Source: Bacteroidota bacterium
Lineage (GTDB): Bacteria > Bacteroidota > Rhodothermia > Balneolales > Balneolaceae
Assembly (NCBI GenBank): GCA_027621355.1
Contig: JAQCBZ010000002.1
Coordinates: 59,938 to 123,937, forward strand
Length of the DNA: 64,000 nt
Direction: 5' to 3'
Both the position numbers and the translations under genes were made by a program. Position 1 is the stretch's first letter, and every line of letters starts with the position of its first letter. The notes under the pieces are model-generated. The model was given only the letters and a program-made list of their open reading frames with translations, was not told where the DNA came from and did no database searches. Below, in pieces: positions 18,811-29,834 of this stretch.

Positions 18811-20571
18811 CTACACTTGACGACGTCGGTGCGCGCTCAGTATGTGGATAAAAAACCCAACGGTTAACCATAGCCCACTAAGCACACTCACAAACAGCCC
18901 AAGTAGATTACCTCTCTCGACAAAGAAGGTATTATCCATCGTTTGAGTAGGGATTTTTACCCAATGTGAAGAGACAACTCCATAGTCAGACATCAGCTGT
19001 CGATCGCCCAAAGGGTCAATCCATCCACTTGTACCGGAGTTGGCTGCTCGAACAATTGGGCGACGTGTTTCAATGGCACGCAGTCTTGCAAAATCATAAT
19101 GTTGTGTATGTCCACTTGTTCGGCCCCACCATCCATCGTTGGTCAGAACCGCAATCCATTGTGCTCCTCCCGCAACGTATTCCCGCATCCAATCAGAAAA
19201 CACGGAATCGTAGCAAATCACAGGGGCGACTTTTTGAGACTCCATTAGCTCGAAAACCGTCGCCTGATTCCCTCGGCCAAAGCCCAGAAAGGATGTCCAA
19301 GGTAGGCGATCAACAAAGGGAAGACGCACGAGCTCGTCAGCAAAAGGAAATCGCTCAACTGCAGGGACTAAATTGGCCTTTTTGTAGGTAGTGATGGAGT
19401 CTTCTCGATTGGGTCGGATGTGCCAAGCGGCATTATACACGTCATAGGTGCGATTTGAGGGAGCTCGCCGAAGCAGTGCGGGATGGCGCTGGTCTTCAAG
19501 CGCTTCATCATACTCAATCCATCCAACGCCTGTGAGTACATGAGCTTGCCATTGCATGGCGTAGGAGCGCATTCGTAGTGCTTCGTATGAGTTTAAGGTC
19601 AAGGCGCCGTCAAGCGTATTTTCAGGCCACAATATCACAGGATCACTGGGGCCTTCAGAGTCACTGGCCCTTTCCATCACCGCCTGCGAGGTGAATGCCG
19701 CCGTTGAATCTATGAGCTCGCCAACAGAATCATAGCCTCCAAAAGATTCATAGGAATCACGATTGGGTTGGATAATGAGCACATCTTGGGTGGGGCCCTT
19801 GGCCAGGGCTTCCCACTCAACGCTACGATTCATGTCGATCCAAAGAGAAAGCCCTAAGGGTACTCCCACCAGAGCAACTCCAGGTAGAATACGTGATGTC
19901 CATTCCCAAGTGCCTTGCACCCGATTATATTCTTTGCCATGGTACTGGGCGTCCAACGCAGGTCGCACCCACACCTCATAGCCCCATGCTGCAACAATCA
20001 AAAACCACGCAGAGGCTCCCACATACCCCGTATACTCCACCCATTGGATGGCCCAGGGCCATGTGGACCATGCATTGGCAAGTGTTAACCACGGCCATGC
20101 CAAATCCCATTGATGATGCCCAAACTCAAATCCAAGCCACAGGGGAATCCAAATCACAGGGCGAATCCAGCATCCAACTCTCTGCCATCCTTGCTCAGAA
20201 GTACTCCGTTCAGCGACCTTGACCACGGCTCGAGCCACAAACAAAGCCAAGGTCATTAGCCCTGCATTTGCAACAATGGCAGCCAATCCACCACCCAATG
20301 TTGCCATCATCAACCAATAGGTGGTCAACAGATTCCACAGCAAGATGGCCGAGAAGATGAGTAACCGTCGTTTTTGTGCAATTCTGTGGTCTGAACTAAA
20401 TAGCAGCACCTGAAGGTCCAACCATCCCAATAAAAGCATGAATGGCAGGTCAACGGGTGGAAAAGAGATGGCCAGGAAGACTCCCGCTCGCACTGCAATC
20501 CACCACGGCGATGCAGACCACCATTCGTGAATGAACGCTTGTAGAGGGTATGTCACTCTGTGAGAAGTCAT
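18811..20571 (-). CDS. lnt: Apolipoprotein N-acyltransferase
   Basis: WPENTLDGAL, PVICYDSVFSDWMREYVAGGAQWIAVLTNDGWWGRTSGHTQHYDFARLRAIETRRPIVRAANSGTSG. Confidence 0.94.
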   Translation of the reverse strand: MTSHRVTYPLQAFIHEWWSASPWWIAVRAGVFLAISFPPVDLPFMLLLGWLDLQVLLFSSDHRIAQKRRLLIFSAILLWNLLTTYWLMMATLGGGLAAIVANAGLMTLALFVARAVVKVAERSTSEQGWQRVGCWIRPVIWIPLWLGFEFGHHQWDLAWPWLTLANAWSTWPWAIQWVEYTGYVGASAWFLIVAAWGYEVWVRPALDAQYHGKEYNRVQGTWEWTSRILPGVALVGVPLGLSLWIDMNRSVEWEALAKGPTQDVLIIQPNRDSYESFGGYDSVGELIDSTAAFTSQAVMERASDSEGPSDPVILWPENTLDGALTLNSYEALRMRSYAMQWQAHVLTGVGWIEYDEALEDQRHPALLRRAPSNRTYDVYNAAWHIRPNREDSITTYKKANLVPAVERFPFADELVRLPFVDRLPWTSFLGFGRGNQATVFELMESQKVAPVICYDSVFSDWMREYVAGGAQWIAVLTNDGWWGRTSGHTQHYDFARLRAIETRRPIVRAANSGTSGWIDPLGDRQLMSDYGVVSSHWVKIPTQTMDNTFFVERGNLLGLFVSVLSGLWLTVGFFIHILSAHRRRQV

Positions 20572-21299
20572 TCGTCGACGCCCCCCTTTGCATCCTCGCT
20601 ATACCCCTTTGGAGCTACGACTACCACAAATTCCCCTTTGATTTTGGTCTGATGTAACATCTCTTGCACATCTTCTGTGCGGCCTCGAAGATGCTCCTCA
20701 AATTGTTTGGTCAATTCTCTTACCACACAAATCCACCGTGAAGGTCCAGCAACCTCGAGTAATTCCTTGACTAATCGCTCAATACGATGGGGGCTTTCGT
20801 ATAAAACCGTAGTAACGTCCCGATCGGCAATGTGTGCAAGCCTAGTGGATCGCCCTTTTTTGTGTGGCAGAAACCCTTCAAAGTGAAATTGCTCGCTCGG
20901 TAACCCACTACTCACTAGTGCGGTGGTCAAGGCGTCGGCGCCAGGAATCACACGCACACGTAGCAAGTCACCCGTCGACCGTCGCTGATGCACAGCTCGC
21001 GCCAACAAAAACCCAGGATCAGAGATCCCAGGCGTCCCAGCATCGGTAATCACAGCAATCGACTCCCCACGCAACAGTCGTTCAATGATTCCCTCCACGC
21101 GACGATGCTCATTATGCTGATGCATCGAAAACAATGGGGTAGAGATTTCATAAGCCTCCATTAAGCGCTTACTTGTGCGAGTATCTTCGCATCCAATGGC
21201 TGCAACGCTGCGCAATACCTCGACTGCCCGAGTAGAGAAATCCCCTAAATTACCAATAGGAGTTGCGACAAGATAAAGCGTGGCTGGTTCGACCGTCAT
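20568..21299 (-). CDS. rsmI: 16S rRNA (cytidine1402-2'-O)-methyltransferase RsmI
   Basis: LYLVATPIGNLGDFSTRAVEVL, CEDTRTSKRLM, ITDAGTPGISDPGFLLAR; ATGA overlap with lnt. Confidence 0.95.
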   Translation of the reverse strand: MTVEPATLYLVATPIGNLGDFSTRAVEVLRSVAAIGCEDTRTSKRLMEAYEISTPLFSMHQHNEHRRVEGIIERLLRGESIAVITDAGTPGISDPGFLLARAVHQRRSTGDLLRVRVIPGADALTTALVSSGLPSEQFHFEGFLPHKKGRSTRLAHIADRDVTTVLYESPHRIERLVKELLEVAGPSRWICVVRELTKQFEEHLRGRTEDVQEMLHQTKIKGEFVVVVAPKGYSEDAKGGVDE

Positions 21300-21358
21300 A
21301 AACGGAGTGACTAAAAAGTGGTAGTTTTAAGACAATATAACGTTAACCATTTGCATGC

Positions 21359-21763
21359 ATGAACTCTTTCCGCCCTTCAGGTCTACACCACCTTACCTTA
21401 CGTGTCAATCGAATCAAAGAAGCCGATGATTTTTATCAACGGGTTTTGGGCTTTGAGTTAGTGAGAAAAATGGGTCAAAGCATGAGTGTATTTCGTATTG
21501 GCGAGCAGGATACACTGGTCTTGGTAGAAGCGGAAACATCCTATGATGCTCAGTCAAGGGACTTTAGGATGGATCATTTTGGATTCTATCTTGACACGCC
21601 AGAGCAAGTCGATGATCTAGCCGAAAAACTCCAGGAAGAGGGTATTCGCTTGATAAGTGGCCCTGCCAACCGAAAACATGGCCGGTTTTTCTTTATCACC
21701 GATCCAGATGGGAATATGATTGAGTTTTTTAGTGAAAAAGAGTACGCTACACGGCCAAAATAG
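21359..21763 (+). CDS. VOC (glyoxalase/bleomycin resistance) family protein
   Basis: LHHLTLRVNRIKEADDFYQRVLGFELV...DPDGNMIEFF. Confidence 0.88.
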   Translation: MNSFRPSGLHHLTLRVNRIKEADDFYQRVLGFELVRKMGQSMSVFRIGEQDTLVLVEAETSYDAQSRDFRMDHFGFYLDTPEQVDDLAEKLQEEGIRLISGPANRKHGRFFFITDPDGNMIEFFSEKEYATRPK

Positions 21764-21849
21764 AGCTTATATAGTGAACCATGCCATAGTTCGAGAGCCG
21801 AAACCCTTGTAGACTGCATCTTTGTCATAATCTTAATAGGCTTCTTCTT

Positions 21850-21868
21850 GTGGCATGTTTTTTGCCAC
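21850..21868. repeat. Dyad/hairpin GTGGCA-N7-TGCCAC upstream of grpE-dnaJ
   Basis: Perfect 6-bp arms with a T-rich loop. Confidence 0.6.
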
Positions 21869-21904
21869 TAGCCAAGCGAGGACAAGAACTTTTAATACGA
21901 ATCA

Positions 21905-22498
21905 ATGAGTGAAGAGTTGAGACCCGAAGAAACCCAATCTGAGCACACGCAGGACCACGAGGATGTGAATACACATGAGGCTACTGCTGAGCCTGCAGAC
22001 GCACAAGAGCCTGGGCAAGATTCAGACACGGAATCAAGCTCAGAACCAACAGTAGAGCAGACACCGGAGGAACAAATCGCATCCCTGAAAGATCAGTTAC
22101 TACGCAAAGCCGCAGAAATGGACAACATGCGCAAGCGTCAACAAAAAGAGCGCATTATGGTGTTTGAGCAAGCGCAAGCCGCCGCTATTGAGGCCTTTTT
22201 ACCGGTGAATGACGATCTACTACGCACGCTTCAAGCCATTGAGCCATCCGAAGAGACCAAGGCTATCCAGGAAGGAATTGAGCTTGTGGCCGACAAGTTT
22301 CAAGGGGTGCTAGAAAAATATGGGGTTGAGGCGATTACCCAGAAGGGAGTTCCCTTTGATGTGAATCTTCATGAAGCATTAATGAGACAACCTGCACAAG
22401 AGGGCGTTCCCTCAAATCAGGTGCTGGATGTACTCGAAAATGGATATAAACTAGGTGAGCGAGTCATTCGCCACGCAAAAGTGATTGTGAGTGAGTAA
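21905..22498 (+). CDS. grpE: Nucleotide exchange factor GrpE
   Basis: [17 protein letters not shown]...[12 protein letters not shown]...[16 protein letters not shown]...[16 protein letters not shown]. Confidence 0.94.
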   Translation: MSEELRPEETQSEHTQDHEDVNTHEATAEPADAQEPGQDSDTESSSEPTVEQTPEEQIASLKDQLLRKAAEMDNMRKRQQKERIMVFEQAQAAAIEAFLPVNDDLLRTLQAIEPSEETKAIQEGIELVADKFQGVLEKYGVEAITQKGVPFDVNLHEALMRQPAQEGVPSNQVLDVLENGYKLGERVIRHAKVIVSE

Positions 22499-23663
22499 AC
22501 GAGACTATTACGAAGTATTGGGAGTTGCCAAAGGGGCGTCGGAGGCGGAGCTAAAAAAAGCATACCGTAAGCTCGCCATGAAGTACCACCCTGACCGCAA
22601 CAAAGGGGATGATGAAGCTGCCAAGAAATTCAAGGAGGCCTCAGAGGCCTATGAGGTGCTTCGTGATCCTGCCAAACGTCAACAATACGATCAGTTTGGA
22701 CACGCTGCAGCGGGAGCAGGTGGTTTTGGCGGCGGTGCAGGATTTGATGACGTCCCATTTGAAGACATTTTTAGCCGATTTAGCGACATTTTCGGCAGTG
22801 ATATGTTTGGTGGAGACGCCTTTGGTGGCGCGCGCACGGGGGGTAGTCGTCGAAGTCGATCGGCTGGACAACCAGGCTCCGATCTCAAAATCAATGTGGC
22901 CCTAACCCTCGAAGAGATCGCTTTTGGCACAGAAAAAACACTCAAAATTCGCAAACAAACACAGTGTTCTAGCTGTAAAGGGACCGGCGCCAAGACCGAT
23001 TCGGATTTCCAAACCTGTTCCACATGTGATGGAATTGGGGAAGTGCGTCAGGTTTCACGCACCATGTTTGGTCAGTTTGTCAACGTCCAGCCATGCCCCA
23101 CATGCCAAGGTGAAGGACGCATTATCAAGAATAAATGTGCCGAATGTCACGGTGAAGGACGTGTAAAAGGGGAGGAGACGATCAAGGTGACCATCCCTGC
23201 AGGTGTGAGTAATGGCAATTATATCACCTTGAGAGGGAACGGGAATGCAGGGGCTCGAGGCGGATCTCCTGGAGATCTCATTGTATTAATCCAAGAAAAA
23301 GAGCATGAGTACTTCGAGCGGGATGGCAATAACGTTATTTATGACCTCGATTTATCCATCCCGGATGCGGTCCTAGGGACTGATATTCAAGTGCCCACGC
23401 TCAAAGGGAAAGCCAAAGTAAAAATTGATGCAGGGACACAGCCTGGAAAATTACTCCGAATGAAGGAGAAGGGGATTCAAGGGCTGAACCAATCGGGGAC
23501 AGGAGATCAAATCATCCGCGTGAATGTGTTTATTCCAGACAGCTTGACGGCAGATGAGAAAGCATGGTTTTCAAATCATGCCGATTCGGACTCCTTTGAT
23601 CCAAAGCACAAGGAGCAAGATGGCAAGGGATTTTTCTCTCGAGTAAAAGACGTTTTTCAGTAG
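22491..23663 (+). CDS. dnaJ: Chaperone DnaJ (GTG start overlapping the grpE stop)
   Basis: [37 protein letters not shown] region, four CxxCxGxG-type zinc repeats. Confidence 0.97.
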   Translation: MSKRDYYEVLGVAKGASEAELKKAYRKLAMKYHPDRNKGDDEAAKKFKEASEAYEVLRDPAKRQQYDQFGHAAAGAGGFGGGAGFDDVPFEDIFSRFSDIFGSDMFGGDAFGGARTGGSRRSRSAGQPGSDLKINVALTLEEIAFGTEKTLKIRKQTQCSSCKGTGAKTDSDFQTCSTCDGIGEVRQVSRTMFGQFVNVQPCPTCQGEGRIIKNKCAECHGEGRVKGEETIKVTIPAGVSNGNYITLRGNGNAGARGGSPGDLIVLIQEKEHEYFERDGNNVIYDLDLSIPDAVLGTDIQVPTLKGKAKVKIDAGTQPGKLLRMKEKGIQGLNQSGTGDQIIRVNVFIPDSLTADEKAWFSNHADSDSFDPKHKEQDGKGFFSRVKDVFQ

Positions 23664-23717
23664 GGGCGTTTAGGCGGCTGAATCATCCAACACAACCTGC
23701 CAGGGCAATGTACCGTC

Positions 23718-24272
23718 CTACTCCATCCTAAGATTCTGAGTTTTGGCACGACTCTCATCGGCCATATCAGCGTGGTATTGCGTCAAGAGATCGGTCAAAT
23801 CTGATCGATGAGAAGTCAACATCCGAATTGCAAGAAGCCCAGCATTTTTGGCCTTTCCAATGCCAACCGTCGCAACAGGAATGCCATTAGGCATTTGTAC
23901 AATCGAATACAAACTATCCTCACCCCCCAAATCTTTGGTCGGCACAGGGACACCAATGACTGGCAACGTTGTATATGAAGCAAGCATTCCGGGCAGGTGC
24001 GCAGCCCCACCAGCTCCAGCGATAATGGTGACGAGACCTCGTCCACCCGCTTTTTTGGCATAATCCGCCATGTCATCCGGCGTGCGATGAGCACTGACAA
24101 CCTTGGTCTCAAAAGGCACCCCAAACTGCTTCAGAATATCAGCAGCCTCTTTCATAATGGGCCAATCAGAATCACTGCCCATCACAATCCCAACCAACGG
24201 GTAGGAAGCCTCCGTTTTGGCAGAGCCTTCCTTCTTGGCAGATGCTGGTGGTTGTGTCGGTGTGGAGTTCAT
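23718..24272 (-). CDS. purE: N5-carboxyaminoimidazole ribonucleotide mutase PurE (ORF extends to 24335)
   Basis: [55 protein letters not shown]; start at MNSTPTQ. Confidence 0.95.
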   Translation of the reverse strand: MNSTPTQPPASAKKEGSAKTEASYPLVGIVMGSDSDWPIMKEAADILKQFGVPFETKVVSAHRTPDDMADYAKKAGGRGLVTIIAGAGGAAHLPGMLASYTTLPVIGVPVPTKDLGGEDSLYSIVQMPNGIPVATVGIGKAKNAGLLAIRMLTSHRSDLTDLLTQYHADMADESRAKTQNLRME

Positions 24273-24310
24273 ACAGTCAAAATAAGGTTTTTTTACCCAA
24301 ACCCTTTGCT

Positions 24311-25480
24311 CTACAGTCGTAATCCATCTACCCACGAGCGCCCTTGTCTGTATAGCGCATCCACATCCTCACCCAAAAGGGTAAGGTGTCCCATTTTTCG
24401 ACCGGGCTTGCTCTGAGCCTTACCGTAGAGATGAAGCTTTGCGTTGTGCTCGAGTAACTCTACCGCACCATCTAGCTTCGCAGGGCGCTCTTCAGTCCCC
24501 AAAATATTGATCATGACTGCAGCGGGGACCTTCATGGCTGTGGATCCAAGGGGGGTTGAGGTGATGGCACGCACATGATTATCAAACTGCGAACTCTCGC
24601 AAGCCTCAATCGTATAATGCCCCGAATTGTGGGGTCGTGGAGCAGATTCATTGAGTAATAGATCGCCGGAGTCCGTCAAAAAGAACTCAAACGCAAACAG
24701 CCCCACACCATCAATGGCTTCCATAGCGGCCATGGCCAACTCTTGCGCCGTAGACTGAATCGATGCCTCCACCGGCGCCGGCGCAAGAACGGCTGTACAA
24801 ATCTGCCCCGTTTGAATGGTTTCGCAACAGGGGTAGACCACCATTCCCAACTCATTTCGAGCCACCTGGACAGCCAACTCCTTCACGAATGGGACCATCG
24901 CCTCAGCGATGATTTCATGACCATCATCTCCTGCGTCCCCACCCAAAGACCGGAATCCCTCCTGAGCTTCCTCCAACGACGACACCACACGATTGCCATA
25001 TCCGTCATAGCCTCCTTTGGAGGATTTTAGGACAAAAGGCCATCCATGAGTCTCCCCAAAAGTGACAAAGTCTTGCGAGCTCGACACAATCTCAAACGGT
25101 GCGACGGGAATACCGGCTGCTTGAAAGGTCGATTTTTCCTTCCATTTAGACTCCACAGCTTCAAAACTCGCTGGACTTGGATAGATAGGCACGCCTGTGC
25201 GTTCAACAACCTGATGTAGCACCTCTGAGGACAAAAATTCATTCTCTAGGGTAATGACATCGCAGATTTCGGCAAATGCAACCAACGCATCCACATCCTC
25301 AAACGAACCAGTGTGGCTTAATGGGGTCATCCACTGCAAGGGCTCAGCTGCGAACCGGTCACTATAACTGGCTACCCGCCAACCATATCGGAACGCTTCT
25401 TGTGCAGACATTTTTGCCAACTGACCCGCCCCAAGAAACCCAATCACATAATCGGCTCGAAGGTTTAATGTTTTGCCCAT
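24311..25480 (-). CDS. purK: N5-carboxyaminoimidazole ribonucleotide synthase PurK
   Basis: [59 protein letters not shown]. Confidence 0.95.
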   Translation of the reverse strand: MGKTLNLRADYVIGFLGAGQLAKMSAQEAFRYGWRVASYSDRFAAEPLQWMTPLSHTGSFEDVDALVAFAEICDVITLENEFLSSEVLHQVVERTGVPIYPSPASFEAVESKWKEKSTFQAAGIPVAPFEIVSSSQDFVTFGETHGWPFVLKSSKGGYDGYGNRVVSSLEEAQEGFRSLGGDAGDDGHEIIAEAMVPFVKELAVQVARNELGMVVYPCCETIQTGQICTAVLAPAPVEASIQSTAQELAMAAMEAIDGVGLFAFEFFLTDSGDLLLNESAPRPHNSGHYTIEACESSQFDNHVRAITSTPLGSTAMKVPAAVMINILGTEERPAKLDGAVELLEHNAKLHLYGKAQSKPGRKMGHLTLLGEDVDALYRQGRSWVDGLRL

Positions 25481-25521
25481 GGTATGGAATCTCTTAAAGT
25501 TTGATATTATCCCAGCAACAA

Positions 25522-26601
25522 ATGCCTATGGATTACCAACAGAAGTTACAACAGACAAAGCAAAGATTTGAAGAGCTAAACCAGCAACTCTCAGACCCAT
25601 CGGTCTTTGATGACCCCAAAGCGTATGCCGATTTAACGAGAGAGCATACCCAACTCAAAAGCTTGGTAGAAGACTTTGATCGTTGGTCTGTCGTGCACAA
25701 AGCAATTACGGAGCATGAAGAGCTCATTGAAGCCAATGAAGATCCTGAGCTCACAGACCTTGCCTATGAGGAGCTTAAGGAGCTAAAACCGGAGCTAGAA
25801 TCCTTGGAAGAATCTCTTCAGGAACAACTCATTCCAAAAGATCCGGAAGACTCTAAAAACTGCATTGTGGAGATACGTGCTGGTACAGGAGGCGATGAAG
25901 CGGCTATTTTTGCGGGAGATTTATACGACATGTATCGACGGTATGCCGACGACATGGGATGGTCTCAATCCATCTTGTCGTTGAGTCATTCCGAGAAGGG
26001 AGGATTCAAAGAGATCGTCTTTTCGCTGCAGGGTGTGGATGCCTTTGGGCAAATGAAGTTTGAAAGCGGGGTTCATCGTGTGCAACGTGTCCCTGAAACC
26101 GAATCGCAGGGTCGAGTCCATACCTCAGCTGCAACGGTTGCGGTTCTCCCAGAGGCAGACGAAGTGGACGTCCAAATTGACCCTAAAGACCTTCGTATTG
26201 ATACGTTTCGCTCGAGTGGGGCTGGGGGGCAGCACGTCAACAAAACCGACTCGGCCATCCGGATAACCCACGTCCCAACAGGTATGGTAGCCGAATGTCA
26301 AGAGGAGCGCTCTCAACACCAAAACAAGGAAAAAGCACTCATTATGCTTCGTAGTCGCATGTTTGAGCAAGAGCTAGAGAAACAACGCACCCAGCGTGAA
26401 GCCCATCGACGCTCCCAAGTCTCCACGGGGGATCGATCTGCTAAAATCCGCACCTATAATTTCCCGCAAGGTCGAATGACCGACCATCGAATTTCGTTAA
26501 CCCTCTACAATTTAGACGATATCATGAAGGGAGACCTGCGCAACATTATCAAGTCCCTTCGAATGCACGATCACCTCGCAAAAATGCAACAAATCTCATG
26601 A
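25522..26601 (+). CDS. prfA: Peptide chain release factor 1 (ORF opens at 25501)
   Basis: EIRAGTGGDEAAIFAGDLYDMYRRYA, VHRVQRVPETESQGRVHTSAATVAVLPE, FRSSGAGGQHVNKTDSAIRITHVPTG (GGQ). Confidence 0.96.
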   Translation: MPMDYQQKLQQTKQRFEELNQQLSDPSVFDDPKAYADLTREHTQLKSLVEDFDRWSVVHKAITEHEELIEANEDPELTDLAYEELKELKPELESLEESLQEQLIPKDPEDSKNCIVEIRAGTGGDEAAIFAGDLYDMYRRYADDMGWSQSILSLSHSEKGGFKEIVFSLQGVDAFGQMKFESGVHRVQRVPETESQGRVHTSAATVAVLPEADEVDVQIDPKDLRIDTFRSSGAGGQHVNKTDSAIRITHVPTGMVAECQEERSQHQNKEKALIMLRSRMFEQELEKQRTQREAHRRSQVSTGDRSAKIRTYNFPQGRMTDHRISLTLYNLDDIMKGDLRNIIKSLRMHDHLAKMQQIS

Positions 26602-27446
26602 TTAAACCCCTTGGAGCCCATGTTAGCGCCTCTGGAGGCGTAGGAAATGCACCCATGAATGCTCACGAAATTGGCGCAGACGCCTTTGCGTTTTTCACCA
26701 AAAACCAAAAACAATGGAAAGCACCTCCACTCAAAGAGGAGGATATCGAAAGCTTTGGCGCCGAGCTGGCCAATGCTCAAATTGACCCGAACCATGTGTT
26801 GCCACATGATAGCTATCTCATTAATCTTGGTCACCCAGAGGCCCAAAAGCTCGCGATATCACGCAAAGCCTTTTTGGTGGAAATGGAGCGTGTGGAGCAG
26901 TTGGGTCTAACCTTGCTGAATTTTCATCCGGGGAGTCATCTCAAACAAATTACCGAAGAGGAGTGTCTAGAGCGGATTGGTGAGTCGGTGAATCGTACGC
27001 TAGATGCGACAACCACAGCGGTAGCTGTGCTCGAGTGCACGGCAGGGCAGGGGAGTAATCTTGGATACAAGCTTGAGCATTTGGCCGCTATTATGGGCAT
27101 GGTGGAGCAGAAGGATCGTGTGGGAGTATGCATCGATACCGCCCATGCCTTTGCGGCTGGGTATGCCATTCATGAAAAAACCGGTTTTGACGAGTTTTGG
27201 GCTGAATTTGAGGAACTTATTGGTTTTGAGGCCTTGAAAGGCCTTCATCTCAATGATTCCAAGAAAGAGCTCGCCTCGCGTGTAGACCGTCATGCACCCC
27301 TTGGGGATGGATTTATTGGCTGGGGGACGTTTGAGTGGATCATGCAGCACGAGAAAATCCAAGACGTTCCGATGATTCTCGAAACGCCAGAGCCTGATCG
27401 CTGGGCCGAGGAGATTACTCAGCTTCGGTCGTTTGTACCGAGCTAG
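26598..27446 (+). CDS. nfo: Endonuclease IV
   Basis: GAHVSASGGVGNAPMNAHEIGADAFAFFTKN, NFHPGSH, VCIDTAHAFAAGY, HLNDSK; ATGA overlap with prfA. Confidence 0.95.
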   Translation: MIKPLGAHVSASGGVGNAPMNAHEIGADAFAFFTKNQKQWKAPPLKEEDIESFGAELANAQIDPNHVLPHDSYLINLGHPEAQKLAISRKAFLVEMERVEQLGLTLLNFHPGSHLKQITEEECLERIGESVNRTLDATTTAVAVLECTAGQGSNLGYKLEHLAAIMGMVEQKDRVGVCIDTAHAFAAGYAIHEKTGFDEFWAEFEELIGFEALKGLHLNDSKKELASRVDRHAPLGDGFIGWGTFEWIMQHEKIQDVPMILETPEPDRWAEEITQLRSFVPS

Positions 27447-28299
27447 GAATCATCATTAACGGGATTTTTTGGACCCGTGCAAATTCTGCGGCAACGGGCT
27501 TGGCGAGAAGCCACTCAAAAAATGAGAGTCGATTTCTGCTCAAAATGAGCAATGTGTTGGGCTTGCCAACCAAGTACCCCTCTACTCCATCTAGAAAGTC
27601 TTTAGAGCTAATTAATTGAACACTGATTTCATAATTGAGCTCACTCTCCAACGTCATGCGTGATTTATGCAGCTCATGGATATCGTCCTTTGGGACTTTG
27701 ATGTGAATACACTCAAAATCCGCTCCCAACGCATTAGCAAAAGTTTTTGCCCTTTTTAGCAGCACGCGATCTTGTTCTCGAAAATCGGTGGCATAAACGA
27801 CATGATCCCATGATGTCGAGGTTTCGTTGGACGAAATCGCAATCACAGGGACAGGGCTTTCCACAATCAGCTGATTGGTAATATTTCCAAACAACCCTCT
27901 AGGGCCAGGTTCATCCACATCAAATCCTAGGACGAGTAGAGAGGTTGGATCTGATTTTACCAAGGATAATACGGTGGCAACGGTTGCGCCCTCTTCCAAA
28001 TGAAGCTCGATTGGAATGTGTTGATACGGTTCACGAGCTGCATAATCTTCTCTAATGACCGATAACGTGTGCAATGCACCCTCTTTTCCTGCCTCTAATT
28101 GGGACTCTTTACGACCAGAGAATTCATACGGGGGTTTGACAATATGGGTGAGTTTGACCGATGCACCCATTGCGCGTGCCAACCGAAATCCCATATCAAG
28201 GGCGGGCTCTGTTGTGTCAGAGAAGTCGACTACGATCCAGACAGTCGATGCAAATTGAAAAATAGATTCTGTCTCAACGACAGGTTTTGCTTTGATCAT
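27415..28299 (-). CDS. Tandem universal stress protein (two UspA domains)
   Basis: VDFSDTTEPALDMGFRLARAMGASVKLTHIV ... VVYATDFREQDRVLLKRAKTFANALGADFECIHI. Confidence 0.8.
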   Translation of the reverse strand: MIKAKPVVETESIFQFASTVWIVVDFSDTTEPALDMGFRLARAMGASVKLTHIVKPPYEFSGRKESQLEAGKEGALHTLSVIREDYAAREPYQHIPIELHLEEGATVATVLSLVKSDPTSLLVLGFDVDEPGPRGLFGNITNQLIVESPVPVIAISSNETSTSWDHVVYATDFREQDRVLLKRAKTFANALGADFECIHIKVPKDDIHELHKSRMTLESELNYEISVQLISSKDFLDGVEGYLVGKPNTLLILSRNRLSFFEWLLAKPVAAEFARVQKIPLMMIPSSVQTTEAE

Positions 28300-28351
28300 G
28301 TTCCCTTACTGTCACAGGTTGGCTCTCGCGTCTTGCACGGGTGGGTAGTCT

Positions 28352-28373
28352 AGAGCGCTCTGTGATTATCACA
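28352..28373. repeat. Two abutting palindromes, AGAGCGCTCT and TGTGATTATCACA
   Basis: Direct reading: 10-bp perfect palindrome sharing its last T with TGTGAT-T-ATCACA. Confidence 0.7.
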
Positions 28374-28413
28374 CTTTTGAATCAATTTACTTTTTTTCCA
28401 CAACTTCACAAGG

Positions 28414-28430
28414 GTGACATGATCTGTCAC
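28414..28430. repeat. Dyad GTGACA-N5-TGTCAC
   Basis: Perfect 6-bp arms in the usp/rmuC divergent intergenic region. Confidence 0.7.
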
Positions 28431-28487
28431 TCATGGTTTGTATTTTGAAGGAAATGAAGCCCAACATGTTTTGAAACTCAGCGATTT

Positions 28488-29834
28488 ATGGACGATATGA
28501 CCTTGCTTTTGACACTCCTATTGGGTGTTGTCATTCTATTGATACTGGCTCTTTTTTGGGCTCTTCGGCGTAGCGGCGGTGATACTGACACGCACCGTAA
28601 AGTAGCGGAGCTAACCCAGCAACATTATCAAGACCGGGAAGCGCTTCAACAAAAGCTTGCTGAGGCGGAAACCCAAATTGCGCTCAAAGATCAAACCATT
28701 GCTTCGCTGCAAGACGATTTGCATCAAGAGTCGAAGCGTTTGACAGAGCTTCACGAGCAGAATATCCTACAATTTGAGCAGCTCGCCTCCAAGATTCTTG
28801 AAGAGAAGTCTGAAAAATTTAGCAAGCAGAACAAAACGCAGATTGAGCAAGTGCTCACACCGCTCAACGAACGCATCAAGGAGTTCAAAGAGAAAGTTGA
28901 ACGTGTTCACCAAGACGATGCCAAACAATATGTAAAACTTGAGCAACAACTCGAATCGATTGGTAAACTCAATGAAACCATGGTTCAAGAGGCTAAAAAC
29001 CTCACCAATGCTCTCAAAGGGGACGTCCAAAAGCAAGGGGCATGGGGCGAGATGATTCTCCAAACGATTTTGGAGCGATCGGGCCTTCGAGAGGGCAAGG
29101 AGTACGAGACACAATCGTCCTTTACCACGGAAAATGACCAACGCTTACGCCCCGATGTCGTTGTCAGATTGCCACAGGATCGTTTTATCGTGATTGATTC
29201 CAAGGTGTCGCTCAATGCGTACGAAGCGTATGCCTCTGCCGATGATCCTGCTGAGCAGGACCGCTATCTCAAAGCTCATATCCATTCACTCAAAACCCAT
29301 ATTTCTGGCCTTAGCAAAAAGGAGTATGACAAAATTCATGATCAACACAGCCCAGACTATGTCTTAATGTTTGTTCCTATTGAAGCCGCCTATATGGTAG
29401 CATTATCCAGAGATGAGGCACTTTACACCGATAGTTTTGATAAACGGATTATCATTGTAAGCCCTACAACGTTAATGGCCACCCTAGCAACGGTCGATAC
29501 GATGTGGCGTCAACAACGTCAGACAGAGAATGCGCTCAAAATAGCCGATCGAGGGGGGAAACTTCTTGACAAGATCTACAACTACCTTGAGAGTTTTAAA
29601 TCAATTGGTCAGCGCCTTGATCAAGCCAAATCGAGCTACGACGAGGCCCTAGGGCGCCTCTCTTACGGGAATGGAAATCTCATTTGGCAAGCGGAACAGC
29701 TCAAACAACTGGGTGTGCCAGCGTCCAAAGAGATGCCAGAAGGCTTTAATCAGGGAGATGCTCCAATGATAGAGTCGACCACGGATGACGGTTCGGCATC
29801 ATCGCCTGAAATACAAGACGATGCCCCTGCGTAG
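28488..29834 (+). CDS. rmuC: DNA recombination protein RmuC
   Basis: N-terminal TM, coiled coil, then QGAWGEMILQTILERSGLREGKEYETQ, RPDVVVRLPQDRFIVIDSKVSL. Confidence 0.93.
   Translation: MDDMTLLLTLLLGVVILLILALFWALRRSGGDTDTHRKVAELTQQHYQDREALQQKLAEAETQIALKDQTIASLQDDLHQESKRLTELHEQNILQFEQLASKILEEKSEKFSKQNKTQIEQVLTPLNERIKEFKEKVERVHQDDAKQYVKLEQQLESIGKLNETMVQEAKNLTNALKGDVQKQGAWGEMILQTILERSGLREGKEYETQSSFTTENDQRLRPDVVVRLPQDRFIVIDSKVSLNAYEAYASADDPAEQDRYLKAHIHSLKTHISGLSKKEYDKIHDQHSPDYVLMFVPIEAAYMVALSRDEALYTDSFDKRIIIVSPTTLMATLATVDTMWRQQRQTENALKIADRGGKLLDKIYNYLESFKSIGQRLDQAKSSYDEALGRLSYGNGNLIWQAEQLKQLGVPASKEMPEGFNQGDAPMIESTTDDGSASSPEIQDDAPA

Noticed and set aside
22700-22860. Gly/Phe-rich low-complexity region in dnaJ as a repeat
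   Set aside because: Normal G/F linker of DnaJ.
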